64,000 nucleotides of DNA, taken from the NCBI RefSeq assembly GCF_900115975.1, contig NZ_FOYM01000001.1:1-64000 (forward strand), read 5' to 3'. This DNA comes from Desulfoscipio geothermicus DSM 3669. GTDB lineage: Bacteria > Bacillota > Desulfotomaculia > Desulfotomaculales > Desulfallaceae. The position numbers were made by a program, and so were the translations under genes. The notes beneath the pieces are model-generated. The model made no database searches. It was given only the letters and a program-made list of their open reading frames with translations, and was not told the DNA's origin. Positions 8,349 through 16,423 of the stretch are shown here, one piece after another; the stretch's first letter is position 1; each line of letters begins with the position of its first letter.

Positions 8349-8377
8349 TTGACACGGGATGAACTCCTTGTTATAAT
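8349..8377 (+). promoter_or_regulatory. Consensus sigma-A promoter (TTGACA-17-TATAAT)
   Basis: TTGACA at 8349-8354, a 17-base spacer and TATAAT at 8372-8377: a perfect housekeeping promoter. Transcription would start near 8384, about 90 bases before an intrinsic terminator, with no open frame between. Confidence 0.75.
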
Positions 8378-8383
8378 TGAGAA

Positions 8384-8472
8384 AAATTTAACGAAGTCGG
8401 GATATCCCATCAGCCGAATCGAACAACGATAGGCCGGTGAACATTAACAGGTAATGTTCACCGGCCTGTTTC
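8384..8472 (+). ncRNA. Short terminated transcript (small RNA or attenuator), copy 1
   Basis: From the predicted start of the consensus promoter the RNA runs GTCGG, a short GGG/CCC hairpin, then the 21-nt sequence beginning GCCGAATCGA, and a 14-bp stem (GGCCGGTGAACATT / AATGTTCACCGGCC) followed by TGTTTCATTTT. The 21-nt block and its position directly before a terminator are shared with 6586-6676. UCGG and CCGA can pair in both copies. The gene downstream is the crystallin-like protein at 8697. Confidence 0.6.
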
Positions 8473-8511
8473 ATTTTAAAATAACTGACAGCGCCGGGAT
8501 GAACTTGTCGC

Positions 8512-8612
8512 TCATGCAAATCCGGGTAGGGTGGATCCGGTATGGGCAATGGCAGGTATTAAAGCGGGTAAAACAACATGATCAGCAGGATCAAGGGGTA
8601 TTTTGTTTTCAT
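8512..8612 (-). pseudogene. Frameshifted fragment of the TSUP permease gene
   Basis: Read on the minus strand, this ~100-bp segment closely matches the 5' coding region of the TSUP gene around 9838-9935 (shared runs such as TTTAATACCTGCCATTGCCC), and encodes LIPAIAHTGSTLPGF against LIPAIAHAGSTLPGF in the intact gene. A one-base insertion shifts the frame upstream of that peptide, and a TGA follows soon after. It is an inverted scrap of a duplicate. Confidence 0.8.
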
Positions 8613-8639
8613 TTAATGCCTGCGTACTTTCCACCATCA

Positions 8640-8671
8640 AGCATGAGCCATATTGCTCATGCTTTTTTTTT
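8640..8671 (+). terminator. Perfect terminator 25 bases before the 8697 start codon
   Basis: AGCATGAGC pairs with GCTCATGCT around a 6-base loop, with a run of nine T. Its T-run ends about 12 bases before the ribosome binding site of the following gene, leaving no room for a promoter between. Expression of that gene must depend on read-through. Confidence 0.85.
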
Positions 8672-8696
8672 AAAATTTTATGAAGGAGGGACTGCC

Positions 8697-9137
8697 ATGT
8701 CAGCAATTTCACAAACAGGTGACCATTGCGGCAGCTTTGCGGTAAAGGGTTTTTTGAGACGCCTGTTAAAATCCCTGACCGGTTTTGCCAGAACCAAAAC
8801 CATCTCCAGGACGGCTAAAATTTTTCATGGAGATTATGCCTATGATTTAATACCGGATACAGCAATCAACGATTTCATGAACATGCGGCGGGTTACGTCG
8901 GTGGATGCCGGGGATTGCTACGTTTGTATTTTTGAAAAGCCCCTTTACCAGGGCGGTTATTTCATCATCGGTCCCGGGGAAAGGGCGGATGTCGGTGCTT
9001 GCGGCTCCGTAATAGTGGGTATGCAAAAGTTCTCCGTTAACATGGCCAGGAAAAACGCCAGGCTCCCGGACCGGTTCTGGGAACTCTCCGGTCCTATGTA
9101 CCAGTGGCATTTTGCTGCCGGCTACAGATATGTGTAG
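8697..9137 (+). CDS. Beta/gamma-crystallin-like protein, paralogue 1
   Basis: 146 residues. The central part, AGDCYVCIFEKPLYQGGYF and IIGPGERADVGACGSVIV, has the shape of a beta/gamma-crystallin Greek key (aromatic-x-aromatic, Gly, a conserved GPGE turn and a closing S-V-x-V strand). The N-terminal ~50 residues are basic and helical; there is no clear signal peptide. The family assignment is mine, by pattern, and not certain. A paralogue of exactly the same length lies at 12,154-12,594 on the other strand (shared LIPDTAI, DAGDCYVCIF, IGPGE, FWEL-GPMY, YRYV end), and the two bracket the TSUP operon. AGGAGGG precedes the ATG. A terminator immediately upstream suggests attenuation control. Confidence 0.7.
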   Translation: MSAISQTGDHCGSFAVKGFLRRLLKSLTGFARTKTISRTAKIFHGDYAYDLIPDTAINDFMNMRRVTSVDAGDCYVCIFEKPLYQGGYFIIGPGERADVGACGSVIVGMQKFSVNMARKNARLPDRFWELSGPMYQWHFAAGYRYV

Positions 9138-9203
9138 GGTGCAAAAACAATTTAGTATACAAAAAAACCGAATGGTGCTACCTTCCGCTCACCGATCAGC
9201 CAC

Positions 9204-9244
9204 TTGGGGACATTCATACGAAGGAGGTGTATCCCCTTTCCTTA
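9204..9244 (+). repeat. GGGGACATTC hairpin repeat
   Basis: TTGGGGACATTC and AGGAGGTGTATCCCC form a hairpin that matches the hairpin inside the MITE-like element at 20,708-20,770, including the trailing TTTCCTTA. It is a solo copy of that module. Confidence 0.6.
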
Positions 9245-9314
9245 CTACAAAAAATTAAATAGCCTGCTAACCGGCCCTTGAAAAAAGAACTTGTGAAATT
9301 TTTATCAAAGGGTA

Positions 9315-9342
9315 TTGACAAATGTAGTGACACAATCATAAT
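9315..9342 (+). promoter_or_regulatory. Promoter candidate with embedded GTAGTGACAC site
   Basis: TTGACA (9315-9320), 16 bases, CATAAT (9337-9342). The near-consensus decamer GTAGTGACAC (9324-9333) falls exactly between the two boxes, where a bound regulator would occlude RNA polymerase. It lies about 410 bases upstream of the TSUP start. Confidence 0.45.
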
Positions 9343-9570
9343 CTTTATGCAAAGGTACGGTTGCGCCATCCACCCGGTTGTAAAACCGGCGCGACCAACC
9401 CGCTCATCTTTGCCGGTCCGGCAAGGAAACCGGCGCATCGGTCAACCTAATCGGTTAACCTGGAAGTTGATTAAATTAAAAAGGAGGTAAAATAAGGGCA
9501 TTTTTAATATAAAGTATTTTATCGACAAGGGGGGTGATTACCGGCCCAAGGAAAATTTGTCACCGAAATA

Positions 9571-9584
9571 GTGAAATATTTCAC
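9571..9584. promoter_or_regulatory. CRP/FNR-type palindrome upstream of TSUP
   Basis: GTGA-AATATT-TCAC is a perfect dyad, 172 bases upstream of the TSUP start codon. Confidence 0.5.
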
Positions 9585-9755
9585 CATCTCAACAGGCTTA
9601 ATTCAACAGTTTGCACTTATATGTTATAAGGAATTTTGTCATTGCCGCGGGGAGGCCCTTACCCCGCAGGCAACCGGACAACAACTTCCGGTAGAAAAAA
9701 AAACGGCATCAAGCGGCATGAAAAAAAAATTAAACCTGTAAAAGGGGGTTAACCC

Positions 9756-11039
9756 ATGAGAAACCTGTACGCGGGCCTTATGCAGGCGGCAAGGGCCCAC
9801 GCCCAATGGGAGATCGAAACCTCCCGGGTGATTATCGGAAACAGAAAAAAACTCTTGATCCTGTTGATCATGTTTTTACCCGTTTTAATACCTGCCATTG
9901 CCCATGCCGGGTCCACCCTGCCCGGTTTCATCGGCGGCAAATCGTCTTTCGGTCCATCGTTCTTTTCGCCGACCACATTTTACGGCTCCATCCTGGTGGG
10001 GCTTTGCGCCGGTCTGATCACGGGATGTATCGGCGCCGGCGGGGGCTTCATCATTACCCCGGCGCTGATGAGCCTGGGCGTTAAAGGCATAATGGCCGTC
10101 GGTACCGATATGTTCCATATTTTCGCCAAGGCGATCATGGGCACAACGGTGCACAAAAAACTGGGCAACGTGCACGTAGGTCTGGCCATCGCCTTCCTGG
10201 GCGGTTCTTTCCTGGGCGTTACCGGCGGCGGCATATTGAACCGGGCCATTTTCAACTATAACCCGGTGCTCAGCGGTTTCATCATCAGCCTGGTGTACGT
10301 GTTCATGCTGGGATTCCTGGGCTTCTACGCTATGAGCGACTTTATGCGGTCCAGAAAAACTCCCCAAAATGCCGGGGATGCACACGGCGGGTCCAGCGGG
10401 CTTACCCCGTTGGCACGGAAACTGCAGAGCGTCAATATTCCTCCGATGATTAAGTTTGACGAGGAACTGACCCCCGGCGGCAGAAAAATCTCCGGTATAT
10501 TTGTAGCTTTTTGCGGCGGCATCGTCGGCTTCGTGGCCGCCATCATGGGTGTGGGCGGAGGCTTTTTAACCTTCCCGATGTTCGTTTACGGGCTGGGCGT
10601 ATCCTCGTTCACCACTGTGGGCACCGACATTCTGCAAATCATCTTTACCGCCGGTTATGGCTCCATCACCCAGTACGCCATTTACGGTTACGTTTTCTAC
10701 ACCCTGGCCATGGGCATGCTGGTGGGTTCCCTGCTGGGCATCCAGATCGGCGCCCTGACCACCAAGGTCGTGCCGGGTATTTATATCAGAGGTTTCTACG
10801 CTCTGGCCATCCTGGCCGGCTTTGTGAACAGACTGTTCGACCTGCCGGATAAATTAAGACAGATGGGCTACATCAGCATGACCCCGGCCACAACAAAACT
10901 TATTTCCCAGGTAGGCGTCGTCATTTTCTTTGCCCTGGTGGGCGTTTTCGCCCTCTGGATATTGTCCACCTTTGTGCGCAGTATTCCCAAACTGCGGGCT
11001 GAAGCCGTGGCTGCAGCCCCTGGCGGGAAGGGGGAATGA
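9756..11039 (+). CDS. TSUP (TauE/SafE) family anion permease
   Basis: 427 residues, about eight membrane helices in two repeats. The glycine-rich repeat signatures GLCAGLITGCIGAGGGFI and GGIVGFVAAIMGVGGGFL, followed by LMSLGVKGIMAVGTDMF and FVYGLGVSSFTTVGTDIL, define the sulfite exporter TauE/SafE family. Members move sulfite, sulfoacetate, sulfate or other small anions. In a sulfate reducer either import of sulfate or export of a sulfur anion is possible. AAAGGGGG lies eight bases before the ATG. The next gene starts four bases after the stop, so the two are co-transcribed. The N-terminal ~45 residues form an extra hydrophobic segment (LLILLIMFLPVLIPAIAHA) resembling a signal anchor. A fragment of the same gene lies at 8.5 kb. 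Confidence 0.9.
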   Translation: MRNLYAGLMQAARAHAQWEIETSRVIIGNRKKLLILLIMFLPVLIPAIAHAGSTLPGFIGGKSSFGPSFFSPTTFYGSILVGLCAGLITGCIGAGGGFIITPALMSLGVKGIMAVGTDMFHIFAKAIMGTTVHKKLGNVHVGLAIAFLGGSFLGVTGGGILNRAIFNYNPVLSGFIISLVYVFMLGFLGFYAMSDFMRSRKTPQNAGDAHGGSSGLTPLARKLQSVNIPPMIKFDEELTPGGRKISGIFVAFCGGIVGFVAAIMGVGGGFLTFPMFVYGLGVSSFTTVGTDILQIIFTAGYGSITQYAIYGYVFYTLAMGMLVGSLLGIQIGALTTKVVPGIYIRGFYALAILAGFVNRLFDLPDKLRQMGYISMTPATTKLISQVGVVIFFALVGVFALWILSTFVRSIPKLRAEAVAAAPGGKGE

Positions 11040-11043
11040 TCCG

Positions 11044-11754
11044 ATGATAACCAATAAGAAAACCTTTGCTCTGGGATTGTTTTTGATGCTGTCCTTCATC
11101 GCAATATTTGCCGTGATGATGTCGCCCATATACGGGAATGGCAGAAACGGCCTGGAATTTGCGGATGATATGTTCAACTCCCTGTCCAAAGGGTCCGCCA
11201 ACTTCATGCAAAGTGAACAGCAAAAAGCCGATAAATTGACCGGCACCGCCATTGAAGTTAACCTGGCCGCCTCCGACGGCGTTGAAGCGGAAAAATGGAA
11301 CAACTTGTATACCGCCGCCGGCGCAACTGTCAATGTTTCCGGCACAGACGTCAATATCAAGGGTGACATGGGCCAAATCTTCACCGCTATTCTGGCGGAC
11401 TGCAAGGCCATGTACGACAACAACGGCGATGTACTCAGCGGCAAGTACGGCATGGAAGGCCGGGAAGCGACCTATGCCTGGTACACTTCCCTGAAAGGCA
11501 TGGATAAAGCCTTTGAGAAGCAAAAGCTCTTCAAGGAACAGTCCGCCGTGCAGAGCCTGGTCAAAAAGGCCGTGGAACCGGCTTACAACTATTACGGTAT
11601 CGAAGCCAAACAGGTGGCGGACAACAAAGTAATGTTATTCCTGCTCATGTCCTTCTACCTGGTATACACACTATGGTACGGGTTCGCCTTCTATTTCATG
11701 TTCGACGGGTTGGGCATCGCCACCACCAAGGCCGCCAAGAAAGCCGAAGCATAA
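11044..11754 (+). CDS. Two-helix membrane protein co-transcribed with TSUP
   Basis: 236 residues, function unknown. There is a membrane helix at ~8-27 (ALGLFLMLSFIAIFAVMM), a ~165-residue soluble loop presumably outside the cytoplasm, a second helix at ~198-218 (VMLFLLMSFYLVYTLWYGF) and a short basic Ala/Lys tail. The ATG at 11,044 follows GGAAGGGGGAATG closely and four bases after the TSUP stop. An upstream start within the TSUP gene is not needed. The tight coupling suggests an accessory or regulatory subunit of the permease. I do not recognise the family. Confidence 0.8.
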   Translation: MITNKKTFALGLFLMLSFIAIFAVMMSPIYGNGRNGLEFADDMFNSLSKGSANFMQSEQQKADKLTGTAIEVNLAASDGVEAEKWNNLYTAAGATVNVSGTDVNIKGDMGQIFTAILADCKAMYDNNGDVLSGKYGMEGREATYAWYTSLKGMDKAFEKQKLFKEQSAVQSLVKKAVEPAYNYYGIEAKQVADNKVMLFLLMSFYLVYTLWYGFAFYFMFDGLGIATTKAAKKAEA

Positions 11755-11930
11755 ACAAAAAAGGGGACAGGCTACTTTTCCTGGCAAAATAAGGGGATTG
11801 GTAACGATTTCTAAAACGCATCGTTACCAGTCCCCTTTTTGCGTATGCTTTCCTCAACAATAAAAAAGCCAAAAAGGGGACAGGCATCTTTTTTCAAAAA
11901 ACGAAAAAAGCAGCCTGTCCCCTTTTTTCC
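11755..11930. repeat. REP-like hairpin array, copy 2
   Basis: Two hairpin units: one with arms TTGGTAACGAT/ATCGTTACCAG inside AAGGGGA/TCCCCTTT, and one with GGGGACAGGCATC/GCAGCCTGTCCCC. The loops are TTCTAAAACGC and CAAAAAACG. It follows the TSUP operon and directly abuts MITE-like copy B. Confidence 0.85.
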
Positions 11931-11941
11931 TTTATGCTTTA

Positions 11942-12155
11942 AGAGGTTATTCGAAAAGTCCGCGCGAGATCCACGTCGCCAGTCGCTCCGTTCCTCAAAG
12001 CCTCCGCTGCCTTGATAGGTGCCAGGTGTTGAAAGTTGAAAAATCTTCGATTTTCAACTTTCAACACCTGGCACCAAAGCCGACTACCCCGACTTGGCAA
12101 ACTTTGCTCAAGTGCTGCCCTGGTACCTACGTGCTCCTTTTCGAACACACACTTT
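11942..12155 (+). mobile_element. MITE-like element, copy B
   Basis: A 214-bp element from AGAGGTTATTCGAAAAGTC to CTTTTCGAACACACACTTTA, with the GGTGCCAGGTGTTGAAAG hairpin at 12,018-12,075. It matches copy A (inverted) and copy C. Its right end touches the stop of the crystallin-like gene at 12,154. Confidence 0.8.
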
Positions 12156-12594
12156 AAACGTACCTGTAGGCGCGGGAAAATTGCATTACGTACATGGGCC
12201 CGTCAAGCTCCCAGAAACCTCCGGGGGGTTGCCCGTTGCGCCTGACCGATTCCACGGGTATTTTACGGTCGCTGATTACCACGGAAGCGCATTGGCTCAC
12301 CTGCGCCTTTTCCCCCGGCCCGATAACCTGGTAGTTCCCCCGGTATTGCTCATCATCAAAAATACATACGTAGCAGTCCCCGGCATCAATCGATGTGGCG
12401 GGACTCATATAATGAAAACTTTTTATGGCCGTATCGGGTATCAGCGGGTAACTGAAATTGCCATGCCAGATGCGCGCTCTTTTGGTAATCTCCGGTCTTC
12501 TGAAAAACCCCTCCAGGGATTTTATCAGATGCTGCAGAGAAATGCCGGGAATCCAGTCCAGATATTTATTGCCTGCATGGGAGACGCTCGACAT
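12154..12594 (-). CDS. Beta/gamma-crystallin-like protein, paralogue 2
   Basis: 146 residues, the same length as paralogue 1 and collinear with it: MSSVSHAGN start against MSAISQTGD, LIPDTAIKSF, DAGDCYVCIFDDEQYRGNY, then VIGPGEKAQVSQCASVVIS, FWELDGPMY and an AYRYV end. The Greek-key-like core is again central. An earlier in-frame ATG at 12,615 exists, but the ATG at 12,594 follows GGAGA by seven bases and matches the start of the paralogue. It faces the TSUP operon from the other side. The function is unknown; a calcium- or anion-binding structural role is only a guess from the fold. Confidence 0.7.
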   Translation of the reverse strand: MSSVSHAGNKYLDWIPGISLQHLIKSLEGFFRRPEITKRARIWHGNFSYPLIPDTAIKSFHYMSPATSIDAGDCYVCIFDDEQYRGNYQVIGPGEKAQVSQCASVVISDRKIPVESVRRNGQPPGGFWELDGPMYVMQFSRAYRYV

Positions 12595-13126
12595 ATTCGC
12601 TCTCCGCATAATCACCCACCACCTGTTATATATATATCATAATTTACCTGCAGTTAAATTGCGCCGCTGAACCGCCCAAAAGCACTAATTTTTCCCTTAA
12701 GGGGTCATATGCATGTCGAAGGTTTCACCATCCGGCAAAACCCCAAAATCCCAAACATTATATTTTCAGAATGTTTTTAAATATATTTCTTCTTACCTGT
12801 ATTTTACCTTGTCACCACGGTTATAGCAAGTTAAAAATACATTTAATGCCCGCTATTGCTATAATTTTTGTGTTATAACTCATATATTTGTCACTGATAT
12901 TTTGTTCTTTAAAATCCCTCCCCGGCCATTACAACGTCATACCTTTTCAACATTGAAACAAGCTGTTAAGAAGGATTTTAAACAGCCAAGGGAGAATCAT
13001 ATTAACACAACCTGAAAACCGAAAATATTATAAAATTTCTGCAACGATTAGGTTTTTCAGTAAACCCAGACGCTTTGCCAGTCTTGTTAAAATAAACCAC
13101 CCCGGGATAACAAGGAGGTTTCTCAT
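12595..13126. other. AT-rich divergent intergenic region
   Basis: Separates the crystallin-like gene (minus) and the acyl-CoA ligase (plus). It holds a TTGTCACCAC decamer at 12,809-12,818, a related TTTGTCACTGAT at 12,887, a TTATAGCAAG / TTGCTATAAT inverted pair and a TATAAT at 12,860. No gene seen. Confidence 0.5.
12809..12818 (-). promoter_or_regulatory. TTGTCACCAC decamer
   Basis: Exact copy of the TTGTCACYAC motif, in the divergent region between the crystallin-like and acyl-CoA ligase genes. Confidence 0.4.
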
Positions 13127-14653
13127 ATGAACTTGCCGATGAGACTTGCCGAAATTGCCAGGGTTTCACCCGGTCAGGAGGCTATAGTTTTCGATAATCA
13201 AAGAATAACTTACGCCCAGTTGGATACCCGGGTCAGCCAGCTGGCCAGCGGCCTGCAACAATTGGGCGTCAAACCCGGCGACCGGGTGCTGACAGCCCTG
13301 GGCAACTGCCCCGAAATGGTTATTGCATATTATGCCATTATTAGAATGAAGGGCGTGGTCGTACCGGTCAGCCCACAATATACAATTAATGAACTGGGTG
13401 TTATCGTAAAGGATTGTTTACCGGCAGCAGTCATTACATGCCCCCAATTACAGGGAACCTTTTCCATGATTAACGAATCGGTGAAAATTCCCCGGGGTAT
13501 CGTTGTAAATAGCTGCAGTACTGAAAGAGATACTTTCTACACCCTGGAGCAAGTGAGCAGCAAGGGTACGGATGCTTTTCCGGAAATAAGGTACAGCCGC
13601 GAGGACATAGCAGAGATTTTATATACCGCCGGTACATCCGGCAAACCCAAGGGAGCCATGCTGACCAATTACAATCTGTACAGCAATGCGCTCACCTTCT
13701 CCCAATTGTGCCGCATGGGTCCCGCCGACCGCGCCCTGTTGACGGCGCCCGCCTACCATGCCGGCGGCCAAACCTGCGTGATGAACAACGCCATTGTAGC
13801 CGGGGCCACTTTGGTAATCCAAGAAGGCTGGAAAGGCGCGGCGGAACTTTTAAAAATTATTGATGAAGAAAGAATCACTTTCTTTTTCGGTACGCCCACC
13901 ATGTACAAATATATTCTCAACTTCCCGGATTTGGACCAATACAATACCGCCTCATTGCGTATTGCCCTCACCGGCGCCGCCAGTACGCCGGCGGACCTGT
14001 ATGAAGCTTTTTACGCTAAAATGAAACTGCATTTAACGGAAGGATACGGGCTGTCGGAAACTTCGCCGGTGGTCAGCATCAATTTCATCAGCGAATCCGG
14101 TAAAAAGGGATCCATAGGTAAACCCATACCCGGTGTGGAGGTTAAAATATTTGATTACGAGGACCGGGAAGTCCCGCCGGGCCAGGTGGGGGAAATCGTT
14201 GTCCGGGGGCCCAACATCATGAAGGGCTATTTCAACCGGGAAGAGGAAACCCGCTGGGTATTGCGCAACGGCTGGTTCCATACGGGCGATCTGGCATACA
14301 TGGACCAGGAGGGCTATCTGTACATCGTAGACCGCAAAAAGGATCTGATCATCCGGGGCGGCGTCAACATCAACCCGAAGGAAGTTGAGGAAGTGCTTTA
14401 CGAGCACCCCGGCGTATTCGAAGTGGCCGTTGTCGGCGTGCCGGACGCTTTGATGGGCGAGGAAATACTTGCTTTTATCATGCCCCGGGAGGGCCGGCAG
14501 CTTGAAGAAGATGAGTTGAAAGAATTCTGCCGGGGTAAACTGGCCAAGTATAAAATACCCCGCTATTACCGTTTTGTAGACAACCTGCCGAAGACATCGT
14601 CCGGTAAGTTGATGCGCAAGGAACTGCAAAACTGGCTCAACAACGGTAAGTAG
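13127..14653 (+). CDS. AMP-forming acyl-CoA ligase
   Basis: 508 residues of the ANL superfamily. It activates a carboxylic acid with ATP and CoA. Motifs: phosphate-binding YTAGTSGKPKGAM (~167-179), GYGLSETSP (~306), YLYIVDRKKDLIIRGG (the A8 hinge) and the catalytic-lysine motif KTSSGKLMRKEL near the C-terminus (~493). The length is normal for fatty-acid or aryl-acid ligases; the acyl substrate is not predictable from these motifs. ACAAGGAGG lies nine bases before the ATG. It stands alone, ending at REP array 3. It probably serves oxidation of a fatty or other organic acid, as complete or partial acid oxidisers in this group need. Confidence 0.9.
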   Translation: MNLPMRLAEIARVSPGQEAIVFDNQRITYAQLDTRVSQLASGLQQLGVKPGDRVLTALGNCPEMVIAYYAIIRMKGVVVPVSPQYTINELGVIVKDCLPAAVITCPQLQGTFSMINESVKIPRGIVVNSCSTERDTFYTLEQVSSKGTDAFPEIRYSREDIAEILYTAGTSGKPKGAMLTNYNLYSNALTFSQLCRMGPADRALLTAPAYHAGGQTCVMNNAIVAGATLVIQEGWKGAAELLKIIDEERITFFFGTPTMYKYILNFPDLDQYNTASLRIALTGAASTPADLYEAFYAKMKLHLTEGYGLSETSPVVSINFISESGKKGSIGKPIPGVEVKIFDYEDREVPPGQVGEIVVRGPNIMKGYFNREEETRWVLRNGWFHTGDLAYMDQEGYLYIVDRKKDLIIRGGVNINPKEVEEVLYEHPGVFEVAVVGVPDALMGEEILAFIMPREGRQLEEDELKEFCRGKLAKYKIPRYYRFVDNLPKTSSGKLMRKELQNWLNNGK

Positions 14654-14675
14654 TTTGTAAAAAGGCGATAAAACA

Positions 14676-14832
14676 AAAAAGGGACAGGCAAAAAAGGGGA
14701 CTGGCTCTTTTTTCGCTTTTAGAAAAAAGTGCCTGTCCCCTTTTTTGCCGGCACCGGTAAAAGGGGGACAGGCACCGATTCATAAAACGAATCGGAGCCA
14801 GTCCCCTTTTACCGGAGCCTGTCCCCTTTTTT
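14676..14832. repeat. REP-like hairpin array, copy 3
   Basis: Two units between the convergent acyl-CoA ligase and HtrA genes. One has the variable stem CCGATTC / GAATCGG around ATAAAAC, flanked by GGGGACAGGCA and AGCCAGTCCCC; the other has CTTTTTTCGCTTTTAGAAAA. It probably doubles as a bidirectional terminator and overlaps the region just past the HtrA stop. Confidence 0.85.
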
Positions 14833-14833
14833 G

Positions 14834-15991
14834 TTATTGCACGTTAGCCGGTTTTTCTCCCACCTGCACCGTGATGTATAAGGGCTGATGGTTGCGATAA
14901 ACCAGAAGCAGTATTTTCTGCCCGATACCGGCCTTTTTAACGCGCTCAACCAGCGCATCAACATCAGGTACGGGCTCGTTATCCAGTTTCAAAATCACGT
15001 CCCCCTGGCGCAAGCCGGCCCTGTCAGCCGGGCTGCCCGGCACCGTACCCACCACCACGACGCCTTCAGTGCTATCCAGGCCAAAATATTGTGCCAGGTC
15101 GGGTGTCAAATTATGCATTTGAATGCCCAGCCAGGGCCTGATAACCTTGCCTTTATGCATCAAATCATCCTGCACCTTTTTTACCGTGCTGGTGGGAATG
15201 GCAAACCCGATCCCCTGTGCCTGGGCCACCGCGGTGTTGATGCCCACCACTTCACCCTGTAAATTCAACAGCGGCCCCCCGCTGTTGCCCGGATTGATGG
15301 CAGCGTCCGTCTGCAACAAGTTCTTGTAATAACGTCCCTCCACCGGCACCGGCCTGCCCTTGGCGCTGATCACGCCCACGGTTACGGTATGGTCAAATCC
15401 GAACGGATTACCGATGGCAATAACCCAGTTACCCACCTCGATTTTTTCTGAATCGCCCAATTTCAGATAGGATAGATTATTACCCGCGTCAATCTTTAAT
15501 ACCGCCAGGTCCAGGTCGTAATCGGCGCCGATCAGTCTGGCGGGATATTCTTTTTTATCATCCTGCATGGTGACCATGATCTTGTCGGCGCCGGAAACTA
15601 CGTGCTCATTGGTTAAAATATAACCGTCTTTGGAGATGATGAATCCCGAACCCATACCGGATTCCCTGCGCGGTTGATTGGGAATGGAGGAACCGAAAAA
15701 GTAGCGGAAAAAAGGATCGTCCCAATAGGGGTTTTCCCGTAAGCCGCTGCTTACTTTCTCCACGCTGATTTTAACCACGGCCGGCCCGGATTTTTTAACA
15801 ATATCCGCAATGGTTCCGGCATTAACTCCGGGCATGGTTGCGGCGCCGGCGTTATTGCCCGTCAGGCCCGACGGCGGTGTTTTATTCCCCTGCAGGTCAT
15901 TAACCAGCAAGCAGCCTCCGGTGAACATGATACCGGCCACAAAGGCGGCCAGGCCGATAAGCATTATTTTGCGCCTGTATTCAGCCCACAA
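14834..15991 (-). CDS. HtrA/DegP-type membrane-anchored serine protease
   Basis: 385 residues from a TTG at 15,991, eight bases after AGGGGGG; an ATG at 16,030 is in frame but its site is poor. There is a membrane anchor at ~12-33 (IMLIGLAAFVAGIMFTGGCL) and a trypsin-like domain with the catalytic triad His130 (TNEHVV), Asp161 (DLDLAVLKID) and Ser237 (NPGNSGGPL). One PDZ domain follows at ~285-375 (VRPWLGIQM, then SPADRAGLRQGDVIL). It degrades misfolded proteins outside the membrane. Its length and single PDZ fit HtrA of Gram-positive bacteria. It is monocistronic. Confidence 0.92.
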   Translation of the reverse strand: MWAEYRRKIMLIGLAAFVAGIMFTGGCLLVNDLQGNKTPPSGLTGNNAGAATMPGVNAGTIADIVKKSGPAVVKISVEKVSSGLRENPYWDDPFFRYFFGSSIPNQPRRESGMGSGFIISKDGYILTNEHVVSGADKIMVTMQDDKKEYPARLIGADYDLDLAVLKIDAGNNLSYLKLGDSEKIEVGNWVIAIGNPFGFDHTVTVGVISAKGRPVPVEGRYYKNLLQTDAAINPGNSGGPLLNLQGEVVGINTAVAQAQGIGFAIPTSTVKKVQDDLMHKGKVIRPWLGIQMHNLTPDLAQYFGLDSTEGVVVVGTVPGSPADRAGLRQGDVILKLDNEPVPDVDALVERVKKAGIGQKILLLVYRNHQPLYITVQVGEKPANVQ

Positions 15992-16423
15992 TTGCTTTAC
16001 CCCCCTTATAGCAATAATTAATTCTATCATAACAAAGATAAAAAATTTTTTCCACCGGCTTGAAAACAGCTCCGCTCAGTGTCTGCCGTTGTCTTTCGCA
16101 TACTACAGGTAAAATAACAGAGGTTTTCAGTTTTACACATAGCTTTGCACTATATACCCCCGCCAATTTGTCAGCGGCGCCTGTCCGCGGCAGGGTGCCG
16201 GGACCGGCCAGCATCAAGGATTGTGCTTATTTTCTGAAAATTTAAATTTTGGCAAACCATTTGTGAATTATTGCACTACCTAATCTTATGGGTTATAATA
16301 ATACAAACAATAATTTATTGCTTATTTGTGAAAAACATTACAACCTTGCCGGTTGTACCAGGAGGGGGGATTATTGGTTACCAATTAAAAAATTAATCAT
16401 TTTAAGCAAGGCGGTGATGACAA
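15992..16423. other. Divergent intergenic region, HtrA / transposase-like gene
   Basis: 432 bases, partly AT-rich. It has a TATAAT-like GGGTTATAATAAT at ~16,290 and AGGAGGGGGG at ~16,362 with no usable start after it. No gene recognised and no clear terminal inverted repeat for the transposase-like gene. Confidence 0.4.

Larger units (their letters stand above)
9138..9755 (+). other. Long upstream region of the TSUP operon
   Basis: No convincing gene. It contains a REP-like fragment (9204-9244), a promoter candidate (9315-9342) and a CRP/FNR-type palindrome (9571-9584). Two strong ribosome-binding-site-like sequences (AAAAAGGAGG near 9478 and AAGGGGGG near 9528) have no good start codon after them, so they may be scars of lost small genes. 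Confidence 0.5.
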
